DNA of 64,000 bases from Dicaeum eximium (lineage: Eukaryota > Chordata > Aves > Passeriformes > Dicaeidae). Position numbers and translations under genes: made by a program. Shown here in pieces: positions 36,001-51,000 of the stretch; within the stretch, counting starts at the first letter, position 1; every line of letters begins with the position of its first letter. The notes beneath the pieces were generated by a model. It did not search any database and was not told the DNA's origin. It saw only the letters and a list, made by a program, of their open reading frames with translations. The stretch lies in the NCBI GenBank assembly GCA_013396995.1, contig VWZP01002201.1, positions 1,803,993 to 1,867,992 on the forward strand. The letters run 5' to 3'.

Positions 36001-39000
36001 TCCCCATTCCAGCGCAGGGAGCCTGCCAAGGGCTGGCAGTCCTCCCTCGAACCCACGGGCTCCTAACCTGCCAGCAACTTCGATTATCAAATCTTACCCA
36101 GTGTCCAGTGAGACTCGCTAGCACTTCTTCTCCACATTTAATCTTCCCCGAGATCTGATTAATGCTCGCGCTGCCACCGAAGAAGGGCTGTCAGGGGAGA
36201 AGAGAAACAGCAAACACCGTCAGTCTAGTGAGGACTGGAAGGGAACCAAACACAGAGGTGCAACAGGAGGGAAGGAAAGTCAACTGCTTGACTTCCACTG
36301 CTTCTGGGGAAAGGCAGAATGAATTCTAACATGGATTCTGATGGTCTCACTTTGTGGCCCCTTCCTTTTGATTGTAATACCACAAACACTGTAGCTGCAG
36401 GTAGGGAGATAAGCCTTGAGGTGCATTAACACTTAGGAGTGCAAGGTCTCATCTTTATTGGAAATACACTTTATTTATTGTCAGCCAGACATCAGGATAA
36501 GTGTACGTGGACAACTTCCCACTGTCCAGAATCACAGCCTTTGCACCCTTGTCCAAAGAAATGGAGCAGCACTAGTGGTGACTTCCTGCTTACAGGACAG
36601 CAAGAGCAGTGTGGCACTGCTGATGACATCATGTGTGTCAAGTCTCCAGTGTGAAGAAGCTCTGGTCAACAGCAAAAAAAAAAAAAAAAAAAAAAAGGCA
36701 AGAAACCAAAGAAAAAGGGATATTTCCAAAGTTAGTGAAAAAAAAAATTTCCAGAACAATGCAAAGTTCCACCCATCTCGTGGCTGCCAAACACAGGAAA
36801 TATCAGTGAGAGTGGAAGCAGCTCTTTTATTCACCAAACACACCTCTTCAGGCATTTTGGCAGGCACTTTCTGAAAACATCTGTGCAGAGAAACTTTTGT
36901 GTGCGTGTGTGTATGTATGTGTGTTAAATAACAATATAAACCCAAATTTCACACAATGCCCATGGATAAAATAATCACATGTATCTCAAGCATCAATCTG
37001 TGCAATCCAGCAGAGAATTGGTACATATCCAAATGAAAAACAAAGTTAAGGGGTTTACCTGCTACTTCCCACAATTCTACTAAAATAGACAGCTAGGAAA
37101 TGCTGCAAGCAGAGCTGGTGATTACATCAGGAGGACCTTTCTGAGACATATTTGGATGAATCATACTGTTTTCAAGCCAGAAAAGAAGCACTTTAGGCTC
37201 TAAAGTGTTTGAAGGTTTGAGATGACACCCACACCAGGGAAGTATCCCATTGGCCTCAACACAGTACACCAGGCCTATGGGAAAAACAGGCTTTAAAGAC
37301 AAGTATGTGTGAATGTCAGGGAAGTATGTGAGGCAAGAGTTCCCTTTGTAAGGGCAAATAAAGACAGAAAAATATTATTGCCCTCAAACAACTCACAGTT
37401 CGCAAAAGATTCCCCTAACTCCAGTGACCTCTCACATTTATGTTGGCTAAGGCTGCAACTCTGAAGTCCTGCAGCCTCTCGGTTCTCCTTTCATTTTATA
37501 CTTGGGCAAGAAATTGTTGGAGCAGAAGAGAAATGGATGCTCCTCAAAAATCGAGGTAACTGCCCCAAAAAAGTTACATGTTATCACTTTCCCTCCTAAA
37601 TTTTAGCCCATGTAATAACAAGAATGCTCAAAGATGTCTCCATTTTGTCTGCATCCCATGAATTTGCACCAGGCTTTCCAGGGAAGGTACTAGCTACATG
37701 AACATATCAATGCAAGACTTGCCAGTGTGCCAGCCACCCAGAATTACCTGCCTGACAATGGGCTCTCACCTTGCCATCAGGGCAAGGTCCTGTAGCCCTG
37801 AGAAACACAAGGTGCAGCTCACCATAACACCTGCAAGATACGAGTACAGATGTGATGGCTGCTGGAGAGCTGCCCAAAATATCCACATATCCTAACTTGC
37901 CTCCAAGTTCTTTCCACACTCGCTGTATTTCACAAGCAAAATTGATTATCCCTGCCTATCCACAACCCACGCTCTTGTTGCTAAACTTTCAGAAAAAAAT
38001 TAGGCCAGTAGCCAGCTGCAGTGGAAAAGTCATGTAAAACTAAGGCTGCAGTGGAAAAATCATGTAAAACTAAGGCTTCCTGGGGTCAACCTGAGTTGCA
38101 CGAGGCCAAACCGAGGGCAGGGTGACACCTTCTCTCTAGGCAGGCCCTGCTCTGGTACTCACATGAATTGCTGGTACAGAAAGGATCAAACCCTGCCTGG
38201 GGCACAGGGGCAAGCCTGAGACCCACTCAAAATGGGGCCACAATCTTACCTTTAGCTTGAATTCCAGTTCTGCCCTGTGGTTAGTTTTCTCACAGTCAAT
38301 GGTAACTTTCCCTCCAAGCTCCATTGTCATGGTACCATATAAAAGTCCTGAAAAGAAAGAAAGAGGCTTAAGAGAGGCCCCAGTGGAAGCAACCTGCTTT
38401 CTCAAGCCAACCTGGCTCTTGCTGACACACTGTGAAATTCATCACTTGGCTTAAGGTTTTGAAAAGACAGAACAGAGGTTTCTAGGAAATGGCTGTTTAT
38501 TGTAAGCATGAAGAACCTCCCCAAGTCCATATTCCCCATTTCTAACACCAGCTAGGAAATAGCTTGACTCACAGGTGCACCTGTGGCAAGCTGAAAGTGG
38601 GACAAGAAAAATAAAGAAAGTTGTGTCCAGCAACCTCACTTGTGCTTAAACAGACCCAGTCAGTTCTCTCATGGTGGTTGAAGAAGAGAGAAGCTGTAAC
38701 AGGCTTCACCTGAATCTGGGAGACTAGAGGTCATGTAGGGAACTTTTTACACATGTTTACTATTTGTTGAAGAGGTCTCTTGCAGAAAAAGAAAAATTGG
38801 TAAGAAGAAGATTTATGCACAGGAATACTTCACAGAGGGCATGATATTATGAGGTTACTGTTTTCAGGTACCCAGGCCCTTCTAAATATCACCTTGGAAG
38901 TCAGTGGGCTGAATTAAAAAATACTGAACCCCCAAAATTGGATTTGACTGCTGATTTTAACTCTCTAGTGGAAATTATGCAGACAGAGCTTGTTGAGGAG

Positions 39001-42000
39001 CAATGAATCAGCAGCCATGCCCCAGCCTCTGCACACACTGGCTCCACAGAGCAAAGCCACACCAGCAGCAGATGCCAGCCTCACTGAGGTAGCTCATACT
39101 CTGGTAAGTACAATGATCAGAATAACAAAGAAATGGCAAGAGAACTCAGGAGTTTCCTTTATCCTCAAAAAGCCAGAAAATATATCAAGCAATTTCAGTG
39201 TTAACATAATAAACCCTTTTTATCCTAAGAAGCTCAGAAACATAGTCTTGTTCTTTTCATCTTATCTGCAGTGCATATATGCAGTATTGTTCTGTTTCTG
39301 CATAGTGTGAAAACTAACACTGATGGGCCTAATTCTCTTCTGGGCTGTAAACCTGAAAGGTACAGGTAAACCTGAAAGACTTCAGTGAGGTACAGGTAAA
39401 CCTGAAAGACTTCAGTGAGGATTACTGAAGGTCTCCTGCTGAGTGCTGTGACTCCTGGGGGGCTCTCTGGAGTTACCAGGCCCTATAGTGTCAGCTACTT
39501 GAGAGAGGAGAGCCAGTGCAAAGTTAATCAGTAAGACACCATTTTGTTACTCTGTTTGCTTCCTATTTGAAGAGTCATACCTTACCTTTACAGTGGGCAT
39601 ATGGCATAGTGATTATATAGTTTTCCCCTCTGCTTAGAAACATAAGCTTTGCTTTCCCATCCAACAATGCAGAAAGTGAGTTGCCTAGAATTTAAAAAAA
39701 CATACACATTAAAAAGTCATGTTATACTTCGCCCCTCCTCTTACATTAGAAAAAGCATTTCCATTTAAATGTAGGTCACTAATGAAAAAGGAGAGAGATT
39801 ACATGCTCATAATTTAGGACCCTGCAAATGCACAGGTGGAGGCAGACAGCTCTAACAAACTCTGCTGCTCTTATTTGCTCTGGCATTGAGCCCCTCTTGC
39901 AGGAAGAGCAGTAGATTAAACAGGTAATTAGCGGGAGCTTAGAAGCTTCTCAGGTCCTCCAGTTCTCACAACTTTTCTGATTGTGTATTTTAGATGTAGA
40001 AGAAGGGATTACAAGTAACCTTGCCCCTGATAAATTGTACTCATGTTGTACCAATTACCACAGTTGAACCAATTACCTAAGAATAACAAATGTTGTTCTA
40101 ATTACCAAAGAAGAACAGACTTTCCCTTAATGAGTTGCAGTTGGGACTAATAAAGATAAGCGTGATAAGAGGGGTGGGTTGGCTGATCGGGCGATCCTTG
40201 AGGAGGTCAAGGAGCGCTGAAGAAGAACAAAACAAGGAGGAGAGCTGCTCCTGTAAAAGATCTGCTGTGAGGTCAGCTGGGGCCTGATGGCGTTAGAGCT
40301 GCAGTCATAGTCGAGCTAGATAAAAGCCTGGGGTCAGAGGCAGCAAGGAAATACTTGCAGTCAGTGTGTCAGAGAAGCCAACAGTAGGAACTTGCTGTAG
40401 TCAGAGTCAAGATGGCTGAGCCATAAAGAAGAACAAACCAGAACACTTTTCACGTTGTTAAATTAGAGTCTGTGTCTTGGCTTGTTTCTACCCCTAATGA
40501 GAGCTCTGTTGCAACAGTAGATGCTCCCAAATAACAAATGAAATTGCTACAAGAACATCAGAAATGTCTGTCTAAAAAAAACCTGATTTCATAAAGCAAC
40601 AGAGTTTCAGAGTCTGGAGTTGAGCTGTTTCCATTGATATGAAATGACCGGAGGACACTTTGCAGCTCTCGGGTTCAACCCTCAGGAGTCTTGAAGCCAG
40701 ATAAAAGTTCAAATCTATGCAGAGATGTTTGTGTTTGTTGGCTGGGTGCCAGAGAGCTGTAACATCACTCATCCATGAATGCATACTGACAATCCCATAC
40801 ATTATTGTGAGCCTTTGCCTTCTGAAAAGCAGATTTTTAAAGCTTTCCATCTTTCTATCTGATTTTTAAATTTTTTTTAACATCAGAGTGGTGTCACACT
40901 GCAATGGGGAAGACCTAGGAGAGCCAAGACAAGGAATTAGGCTATCCTGGTGATAGAATTGTCAACCATTTATTTGTTCTTAACTCTTAGCACACTCAGG
41001 GATGATGGAAAAACCAACCAAAACCGATGCCACAACATTACCTGGGAGAGGCCTAGACTTAATGCCTTACCATAAAACTTGGACCTAGCTAGAATGCTGC
41101 CAGAAATGCAGAATCCATCCTTCCTATTGCTGACATGAAAAGCTGACACTGGTGGGTGATGGGACACCTAGGATAAAAACAGGCAGGGGTCATTTAGAGC
41201 AGTCTGCACAGGCCAAGCAGAGGGTGGGGGTGCACACTAAAGGGGGAACACAATACATGGCACCATTATGTATTGAGAGCATTATACATCTAATCTTTCT
41301 CCCCCACCCTGTATTTTCTTGAGCTTGTGCATGTGAGATCACTTTCAGGCCAACAGGTAGAGTGTAAGGTTTTCAAGACAATAAATGAACAGTGCACAAC
41401 TTTAGTACAGCATTTGAATAACCTCCATGAAATGCATACAGTGATTAAAATAAAAATTTTAACAAAGCTAAAATTATCTGATCAAATAGAGGAAAAATGC
41501 ATGTGAAACTGGGAGTCCCTTTACCAAAGACCACACTGTTTTCAGATCCCTTTATTAACACTGTAAATCTCAAACTACACTTTGTCAGGCCAGTTGACTT
41601 AAGAGATCTGTCCTTCATTTAATCACAAAGACAGAGATAAACTCTCTATTTTACTCCTATTAAAAGCATCATAGAGAGTACAGAAATAAAAGATGGAAGG
41701 ATTTGGTTGTGTGTTTTATGGCCCTTTTGACAGAGGCAACACAACCCTCATTTTATTAACAATAAGAAAACAGTAGGGCAGAATCCCATGAAAAAGTTAT
41801 TTATTGAAGAAGCTGTTATATATGGGAGACCTGCTGCTACAGTCTTGAGTGCCCACCAAGCCTCACGTAATTTCTGTAAATTTGAAAAGAAAGATCAGCA
41901 GCCAGTTTACCCCATGTTCTGCTCTGCCTGTTTACACAGAGCTCCAGGCTCCTCTCTAGGGTGACATGAGTAGGGTTTCTATGCACGGAGGTGCAAGCAG

Positions 42001-45000
42001 GTGGGTGTTTGCAACACCTGAGCATGCAAACAGCAACTTACCTGTTCTGCTATGTAAAATGTGTGACTGTTCGTCTGAGGGTGAAACCAACAGCAGCGGA
42101 ATGTCTCTCCCAGAATAGGGTTGTATGGCTTTTTTATTCCCTGAAAAACCAAGTAATCAAAACCTGCTACAAATGAAGATTTGCAATCCAATGCTACAGA
42201 TGGCCACAAAACAATGCAGTAATTTTTCTTCTCTGATGTTTTAAACAAAGTCAATCACAAGAATAAAAACTGAAGCACGAGTTACATATCCATCTAATCT
42301 AATCTTTTCATCTGAGCCATAGATTAATCGGCTATTATCACCATTTTAATATTCAGTACTGCCCAACCAAAGCTTTACAAGATGATCAAACTTTATTATT
42401 GCTGCTACTGTACACAGCAAGGGCATGCTGATGTGGAGATGCGGCACAGTGGTACTAATTGGCCTGAAAAGGGAAAGGAGACCTGCTTCCAGCAAAGGGA
42501 AAAACCTTGCATCCCAGGGCATGTTATTTGTTGATGGCCAGTTTTACTTTCTAACTGTCCAGTGCAAAGGCTCTGAGGTTGATTGCCACTATTTTGCATT
42601 CACTGTCCACTCTGAAACCAAATGCAACCCTAGTTTTAAAAGTAATGGTCAAAGTCTTCTGAGCAATAAAAGAGGTAGAGTCTCAAAGGAGAGGCAATAG
42701 AGAAATTAAACAAAACCACAGCAGAAGATCTCAATGCCCATTACAACCCCGATTTCATCCTCATTTTACCTTTGGCTTCTTATAGAAGCCGGACAGATAC
42801 CACCTCAAAACTTGCTTCATTCGGGTGTATGGATCATCTTCAAGGACGGCCCTGCAGAACAGAACACAAAACATTCTTTATACTGGTCACACATCACATT
42901 AGTTTCTTAGCTGTATAACAACATCAATTCAATCTGTTTCCCCACAACTAAAGGGAATTAACTTCTGTGCTGCTGCCAGTGAAAAAGCTGTCTCCCAGCA
43001 GAAATACATATATTTTTTAGTAGCGTGCGTCACACAACACAAGTTGTTAAAAAGTGGCACCCCTTGCTCCGCATTTCTGCAGAAAGACCAATAAAATTTC
43101 TGGAGTGTATCAGGTTTGACTGGACATTGGATAGGTTAATGTGGGACTGCCACCCTCACTAGTATTGAGTCACAGCTAGTAGAACAGTGTGAGTCATAAA
43201 AACAAACCTATGCCATCAAAATCAAAGACTTTTTTTTTGCCTCTTTTTCTTTGTTCTCCTCTTTCATAAAAGATCTTTAAAGCTGATGTGCTCCATGAAC
43301 TCTACCAGTACTTTGAGACTTCATGCAATACTTCAGGTTGGAAGAGACTTCAAAAAGTCATCTCAGCCAGCACCTCCAAACAATGCAGAAAGATGAAGCA
43401 GGAAGTAAACCAAACCAAAGGCATTCCTGGTATTTCCAATCATTTAGTCAGATTTAAAAATCAACTTGGGTAAATTATTGCAAAATTCATTTAGAAGGAT
43501 CATGCAAACCACAAATTTAACAATTTTTTATCAAAACCTCCAAATCTCTTGAAGTCTTCTTACATATCAGCACTGAGGAGAACTATTTCTTTAACTTCAT
43601 ATGGCACAAATGCCACAAACAAGGCTTGAAAATACCATGATTCTGTAATTACCCAGAGAAAGTGGAATAAAAATGAGTAACTAGTGCTGCTATTAAAATA
43701 TTGCACATCCTGGTTTTACAACCCACTAGGCATATCTCATTCAGAAGGCAGGTCCTATTTGGAAGCAGAACATTTCCTATTTTCTACTATGTTGCTTCCA
43801 GCAGGCCTGTCTCATAATTGGTTTTAAAATATGTTTCTTATTTGTTTATCAACCATCATAATTACATGGCTTTGGGGAACAGAAATACTTGACAATTTTG
43901 GTTGCTCTCTGTCCTATTCCCCTAGGAATAGGATATATAGGATCCTATACCCATAGGATATATATATACACACAGGATATAATATATATCCTGTATATAC
44001 ATAGGATATAATAGGATATATATATATAGGAATAGGATATATAGGATACAATATAGGGGAATAGGACAGTATATTCATGTATATATTCGTGTACATGAGT
44101 ACACCAGGAGGTGGCACAGCTCTGCTGTGCAAAACTCCTAGGCATCAGCTGAATTCCCATCAGTTCCAGACAACAGTGTCCATGTGGAAAGGTGGGTTTG
44201 TCTGGAGTTGAACCTTTCCTTCCTTGCCCCTCACTGGCAGCAGTCTGTCTGTAAAAAGTCCCTGCAGCTGGTGCCTGGCTCGATCTGTGTTGAAGCCAGC
44301 GAGGTCAGTATTACTTGGGAGCCTTTCTGGCACACAAAGAGAGATTTTCACAAACACAGCAGAAGTGCCCAGCTCAGCCCACCCTGTGTGGTGCTTACTG
44401 GGAGAGCAGGTCGGCGTGGTAGTAGTAGTCGGAGAGTTTGTTGAGGAAGGAGCGTGGCTCCAGGATGAAGGTGGGCAGCACCACCCGCGACAGGTCCATG
44501 CCAGGCCGCAGCTGCTTCAGCAGGATCCACATCAGGCTCTTGTTCTCCTCAGAGACCGTTTCTGTCTGAGACGACTCCCCTGTCTGCAAAGGCAAAGGAA
44601 CTTCAGGGCACAAACAGGAAAACCATTCCTTGTGGGTGCCATTTCTCTGGGGTCCAACTCACCCATGCACGCCAGGCCCTAGCACAAGGGTGAATGCTCA
44701 CCTGCACCACTGCAGAGAGCCATCAGCCATGTCTCAGTGGAAATGAACCCCCAAAGCCATCAAGAGAGTGGTGCAGAAAGCCCTGGGTGTCTGTGAAGGC
44801 TGGCACGAGCCTTCATGAGGCACTGCCTCCACACACCTACGGGCTGTGATGGCCCAGCGTGGACCAGCATTAGCCAAGGGGACTCTGCTCTGCAGGCCCT
44901 CAGGAGGGGTGGACGTGCCCAGAGCTGTTACAGCATCCCTGTGGCCTGGGGGATGCACAGAAAAAGCTCCTCTCAGAAAAAGCTCTTCTCAGAAAAAGCT

Positions 45001-48000
45001 CCTCTCAGTCCCATTCTTGACAAATGAGAGATTATAAGTTTCACTAGGATATATGTAGAAAAATGTAGGAGGTAAACAAGTAGTCAACAGAGAATAGAAG
45101 CAGTCCTCCAACTTCTAGACAAGACAAACTGGTGTGTCAATATGGCAAAGGCCCCACTGCCAAGTGAGGGGCACAAAAACTCCAGCACCTGCCAGTGCTG
45201 CTCAGAGCCCTTCGCAGCAGAAGTGCAAAGCCCTTTGCAACAGAAGTGAAGGTAAAAAAAGCAAGGGATTGTGCTGTGGTTTCAGCCCTGCGCAGTTCCT
45301 ATGCATTCAATGGGTTTATGAAATGTGCAACATGGAGGAATGGGCCTTTCACATCACTAGAGAAGGTAAACTAAACTAAATTTTCAAACAAAAATGCCAT
45401 TTTAATGCATCCTAGGCATCATAATTTAACAGTGGAAGAGAATACTTAGGCTTTCTACTGATTTTAGGCAAGAGATTTCTATGAGAAAAAGGGCACAGAT
45501 CCACTTTTGGAATGGACTTTGGTTTGGGAGGGGGCATAGCACAGCACAACAATATTTTGAAGTGTTATAAATCACTAAACATTCTTTTCCACCACTTAAG
45601 CATTGCTACCATGTTGTCCCCCAATCAACCCTACAGTCACAGCAAGTTTATCAGTTCTGCAGAGCTTGCAGGCTGAGGGAATTTCAAACTGAGGAACAAC
45701 AAAGCTCTGTTACTCTGTTGCTTTTCCATTTTTGTACTATTCTTTTTTTGACAGTCTGATGCAATACACACCTTGAACCTCCAAGGAGAAATGGAATACC
45801 ATGGCATCACCTAGGGCTTACAATGCAGAGGTCTGTCAGAACTCATTATTTATCTAGGTTGTCAAGTGTGCATGTACTGTCAATATAAATTAATGCTATG
45901 TTGAAATTGCTGGACAAAGTGTTACTCAGAATGAATCACTGCACACAGGATAGACATAAATAGAAAGAGAAGAAGGTGCAGGAAGATGTGAACAACATCA
46001 AATAATAACCCTTTTTATATCTTGTTAAAACTACAAGCTTGGAATTTTTTTTTCTGTTATCAATCTACCTACCAAAGTGTCTATTTTGTGTTCTAGACCA
46101 ACTTTTGCAGTCTCAAAGTCCTTCTGACAGCTGTCTCTGCCTTCACACTCCAACTGCAAACAAGGGAAAACTGGGAATGCCAAATGCACAAACACCAAGA
46201 GCACAGCGATGCGCCGACCCACGTGCACACCTTTAAAATCAGCCCTCAAAGCCAAGCTGAAAATTGAACAGTGCCAGTTTGTGACCTTTGTCCTGCCACA
46301 CCTGAATTGCACACACAGGCTGAGGGCAGTTTTACTTTAAGATGACAACTGACATTATTATTGGCACGCGTTTACCTTGATACATCTCCACCCAGGGGAG
46401 TTAGTTACATCATTGCACAAAAGCTATTTTTCTCTACATTCCTTTCACCAGTGAGTTCAGACTCAACAACCAGTCCTACCTGCATGATGACAGCTCAATT
46501 TCCTGAAGAAATCTTATAAAACACCCACTGGCAAAGGCCACATGGCAATTCTTCTTAGAAGCCCACCGGATGCTGCCTGTGCCTGAGCAGACACACTACA
46601 GAGAGCCTCATTTAATGCCACTCAAAGTGTCACTGTCCAACAGAAATGCAATCTTTTTCACTTGGTTTGTAGTGCATTTTTTCCCTTATTTTAATGTAAA
46701 ACTGCAGAAATCTCTCTCTTTCTCTCACACACACCCACGTACACACATCAGTGTAGCCTGTAAGGTTTGTTCAAACACCAAAATATCAGCCTGGCCTAGC
46801 ACCACTTCTAGGACAAGTTTGTTATGTGAAGAAAGGTAATTTCAGAATAAGCAGCTGACAGAAATTAAGTTTGCTTCCATTTTTCCACTGCATGGTTACT
46901 AATCTATATTCAAAATCTCCTGTTTGAACCCAGTTACCATTTGCCTGTCTGCAAGGGGATTTGAGGGAAAAAAATGTACTAAAGGGAAGCTAATTGGTGT
47001 AACTGGGATATATTTGACTATATTTTTTTCATCAATATTAGTAGTACACTTTCAGGAAAACATTGAAAGAAAAGCATAAGAGGCTGGTGAAGGGTCTGGA
47101 GCATGAGTCCTGTGAGGAGCAGGAGAGGGAACCTGTGGTTTAGCCTGAAGAAAACAAGGCTGAGAAAAGACCTTATCCCTCTCTAGAACTACCAGAAATG
47201 AGGTTGCAGAGAGGTGAGTGCTGGTGTCTTCTCCAGGTAACAGGTGAGAGGAGAAGAGGAAGTGGTCTCAAGTTATGCCAGAGGAAGTTTAGATTGAATA
47301 TTACCAAAATTTTTTTTCACTAAAAGGATTGTCTGGCATTGGAACAGGCCTGGAACAGATGGTGATTGAGTCACCATCCCTGGAGGTACTTAAAAGCCAT
47401 GCAGATGTGGTGCTGAGAGACATGGTTTAGTGGTGGACTTGGCAGTGCTGAGCTAATAACTGGACTTGATCTTAAGGGTCTTTTCCAATGTAAATCATTC
47501 TATGACTCTGTGACTCCAAGAAAAAAAACGCTTTCCAGCAGTGCTTTCTTGGAAGCACCAACAAGACCTCAGCTTCCTTGTTCAAAGCAGTAGGCAAGTG
47601 AGTGCTCAGAGCAGAGCTCCTCTGCTGCCTGCTCAGACCTATTCTCACACAGCACACTTGCTGCCCAGCTCTCTACCACTGCCTTCCTCAGAGGTGTCAC
47701 AGTGACATCAGCTAGCAAAGCTCTTATGTGGAATAGAAATGCATCCTCCTGCTGTTAAATGTCATGAGAAATGGCTTTCAGAGCCATTGCAATAAACAAC
47801 TGGCATTTAGCAATCAAGTGACTCAAATGCTCCATTCAGACACACAAAAAAAAGGATGTTCCATGCATAATAAAAAAAGGAAGTGTCATATTTTGTATTA
47901 CACAAGGACTGAGTGGCCTAATTGGCCAGGACACATGTCCAGGATAATAATCCACCTCCTGCTGGCTCCACTAATGTGCCAATGCTGTGCAGATCTTTAA

Positions 48001-51000
48001 TACAATAACTGGTTAAAGCAATCACTGATGCTGGAAACACACCAAAGCACAGTAGCAGAGCTGCTGTTCATAACGCAGAATTATTAAAGCACATGATAGC
48101 ACCACGTAATTCAGCAGAAAACTGTGCTTTGCTTTATCTGTAAAACATAAAGTATCTGTATCATAAAGTTGGCTATTACCTGCCATACAGCTAAAAGGCT
48201 GAATGACAAGTACTATGAACAGATACATTTTAACAGGAAGAGGCAGCAATCCAGATTGTTGTTTTCTTACCTCTCCAAATTCTTCATAGACTTGTTCAAT
48301 ATAAGTGGTCCCCTTCCTTCCTGGAGAGATCTCTCCCTGGATTTCTGACTGATCACTCTCGCTTTCATTTGTCTTCCGGCTGTTCTCATGAGCTTCATTC
48401 TCTGACTCCTCTATGTTGTCTCTCTCTGACTTGTCTGAAAAAGCATCATTTTCCAAGTGGTGGTTGTTCTCCAGGGTTGATTCATTCAACCTGCAACACA
48501 CAGTTCATTACTTGCTTCAGTTTGATTTACAAAGCCACATTCCTTAAGGCTTTTTAAACACAGTAAAAACATTCCCAGGACTCAGAATAGGGTGTGCAGA
48601 TCGGGACAGTCTCAGACATCCATTTCCTGAATAACAAGGGTTTTATCCCAGAAAGAGTAAGATATTTTCCATCAAAATTTTTCCCTCCAAACTGCGCTTT
48701 TCAAAATAGCCAGCTCCATTTGCCCACCCTTACACAGCCCAGCTGCTGGCTCCGGATGGGAGCCCACAGAACAGAGGGACACAAAGCAAGTGCACTCCAA
48801 CAACTCTACACTGCTGAGTAGAGAGCTGAAGTATCCATCAGGAGAGATGTTTCCCTTTACAGAAATCAGTGGATTGCAGGACATATGAAAAATATGACAT
48901 TACAGGATACATTTTCTTTTCAGTGCTATTGCTATTCTATTTCAACAGAGGGTGGTGCTAAGTCAGCCCTACACTTGAAAAGACAAATTAAAAAACTAAC
49001 AGAAGCAAGTATTTTCTCACAAACATACCCCTCCCTCATCCACCAGGCTAACCTGGGGAATGTGCTTCCCCCAGATGATGCTGTGTGGAAGAACAGAGTT
49101 GAAAGCATGGAGTGGACAATTGCATGTGAGAAGAACTCCCAAATTATAACAGCATCTAAGGGAAAGCATGGAAAGTGTGACAAGTTTCATGCTCAGTGAT
49201 CTGGGCTTTAGAGAATGCCAAAAATTCTCTCTCAAGCAACCTATAGCATCTCCACTTGAAAAAGCAGACGTAGTTCATATGACAGATGGGAAACATGATT
49301 ACACAGGCCAGAGGTCAGGTGCTGAAAAGTATTCACTAAATGCACTTTTTTCAAGAGGTATCTATCATGGCAAACAGTTTTCCTTATTCATACATGTCTG
49401 CAGACACATTATCTCTTCCATGGCCTGGCCTAACTCCCATTAGCTGAGCTTCTCAGCTTGTCCTTCCTCTGAAAATTTCTTAACTGAGACCTCATGAAAA
49501 ACTGCTCTTGGATAGAGCAATAAAAAAAAGATTTCCAGTGATACAAAGGTTTTGGAGGATCTAAACAGGCCCTGGATCTTGAAGAGTTTTGTAACTTCCT
49601 GTAGTTTGTCTTCCTCTCTGAGATTTCTCACTGCATGGGAACGTTCTGTCAAGCATCAAGCTTCCCTATGATGGGCATTTTCTCAGGTCATTCTGGCCAT
49701 GTTCCTATTTTTACTAAGGATGAATGCTGAAAGTTCCCACCCTTGCTCTTTCCCCCTTTCTTGTTATTTTCTATTTTAAAAAGATAATTAGGCATTGCTA
49801 GGTAGAGCCAGATTAAATTTTTTTTTAAAAAGCAACAAAAGAATCAGAATGCAGAACTGGCATCAGCTTTTCAGAAGATCTCAAATTCCAATTATGCACT
49901 GAAATAAGCTCATGATTTTTAACTTGCCAAGCAAGCCACATTGTGACAGCCACAGCTCAGTTTCTGGCAGAGCCCAGTTTCTAGACTTCTTTTGGAAGTG
50001 TCATCTACAGCTTTCTGTGCCTTTAGAAAATCCTTCTTTTAATTCCATTTGTTAATATATGTCTGCATATATATACACATATACAGTGTCTATATATACA
50101 AACCACAAGGTTTTTTAATTGAAAGTTGTACTGTACAATAAAACTAAGATCATAAATCAGAGTCCATGACCAGCACTAATAATTTGCTATCAGACATTAT
50201 GTGTCTTCATTATTCTAGTGCCAGGATATTAATTCTCTTTTTTAGCCAGCAAGCAGCAAATGCAACAACTCATAACCAAATACACTGGGGGCACAGATTA
50301 CACACACATGAATTTAAAATAATAAAGCAGAAAAAAGATGAGGAGAGAGCTGTCTGGAGAGATTATTCCATGATTCCTCACCACAGTTGTTTCCTGGATG
50401 GTATGTCCAGGAAAATATTAGTTTTTGATCATTTAAATACCATATTTATTTCTTAATTTGTCAATGGTCAGGTAAACATGTGAGTGTTTTCTGTGGTTGC
50501 TTTGCTCCCTTTACCTAGTGAAAGTCTTCTCCATGGGTGAAAAATACTTGAAAGAAGAGTTCATAAGGCTTTTAGTTCATGGCTGAGAAGTAGCACTTAT
50601 TTCTATTTCACATTTATAAGAAGAGCAAGTTTTCCAGTATCACCTGCCTCACATTTGGGAAATATTTGAAATTTAATGGAGTAAATTACTCTTTTCTTAG
50701 TTTTTTCTCACCACCACCACCACCACCCCCCACCCTAGTATTTTTTAAGGATTTCAGATTTATCCCTTTTATCGAGAGGGAAATCAGATTCATATTAAAT
50801 TCTACTCAACTGTGCACTGATTACCCACCACCACAAATACATCCAGAGCCATGGAACCACTCTGGGGAAGCAAAGGGAAAACAGATGCTTCTCATTCTGA
50901 GGATCAAATATGAGATGCTGAAGTGCACCCGGGTTCTTCCTCCAAAGAGAATCACCACTGAATATGTGTGCTATGCTAAAAACAAAAGCTGTGCCATGAG

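Noticed and set aside
36458..36874. 138-codon frame containing a poly-lysine run
   Set aside because: The lysines come from a 23-base A tract, and the rest has no similarity I can recognise.
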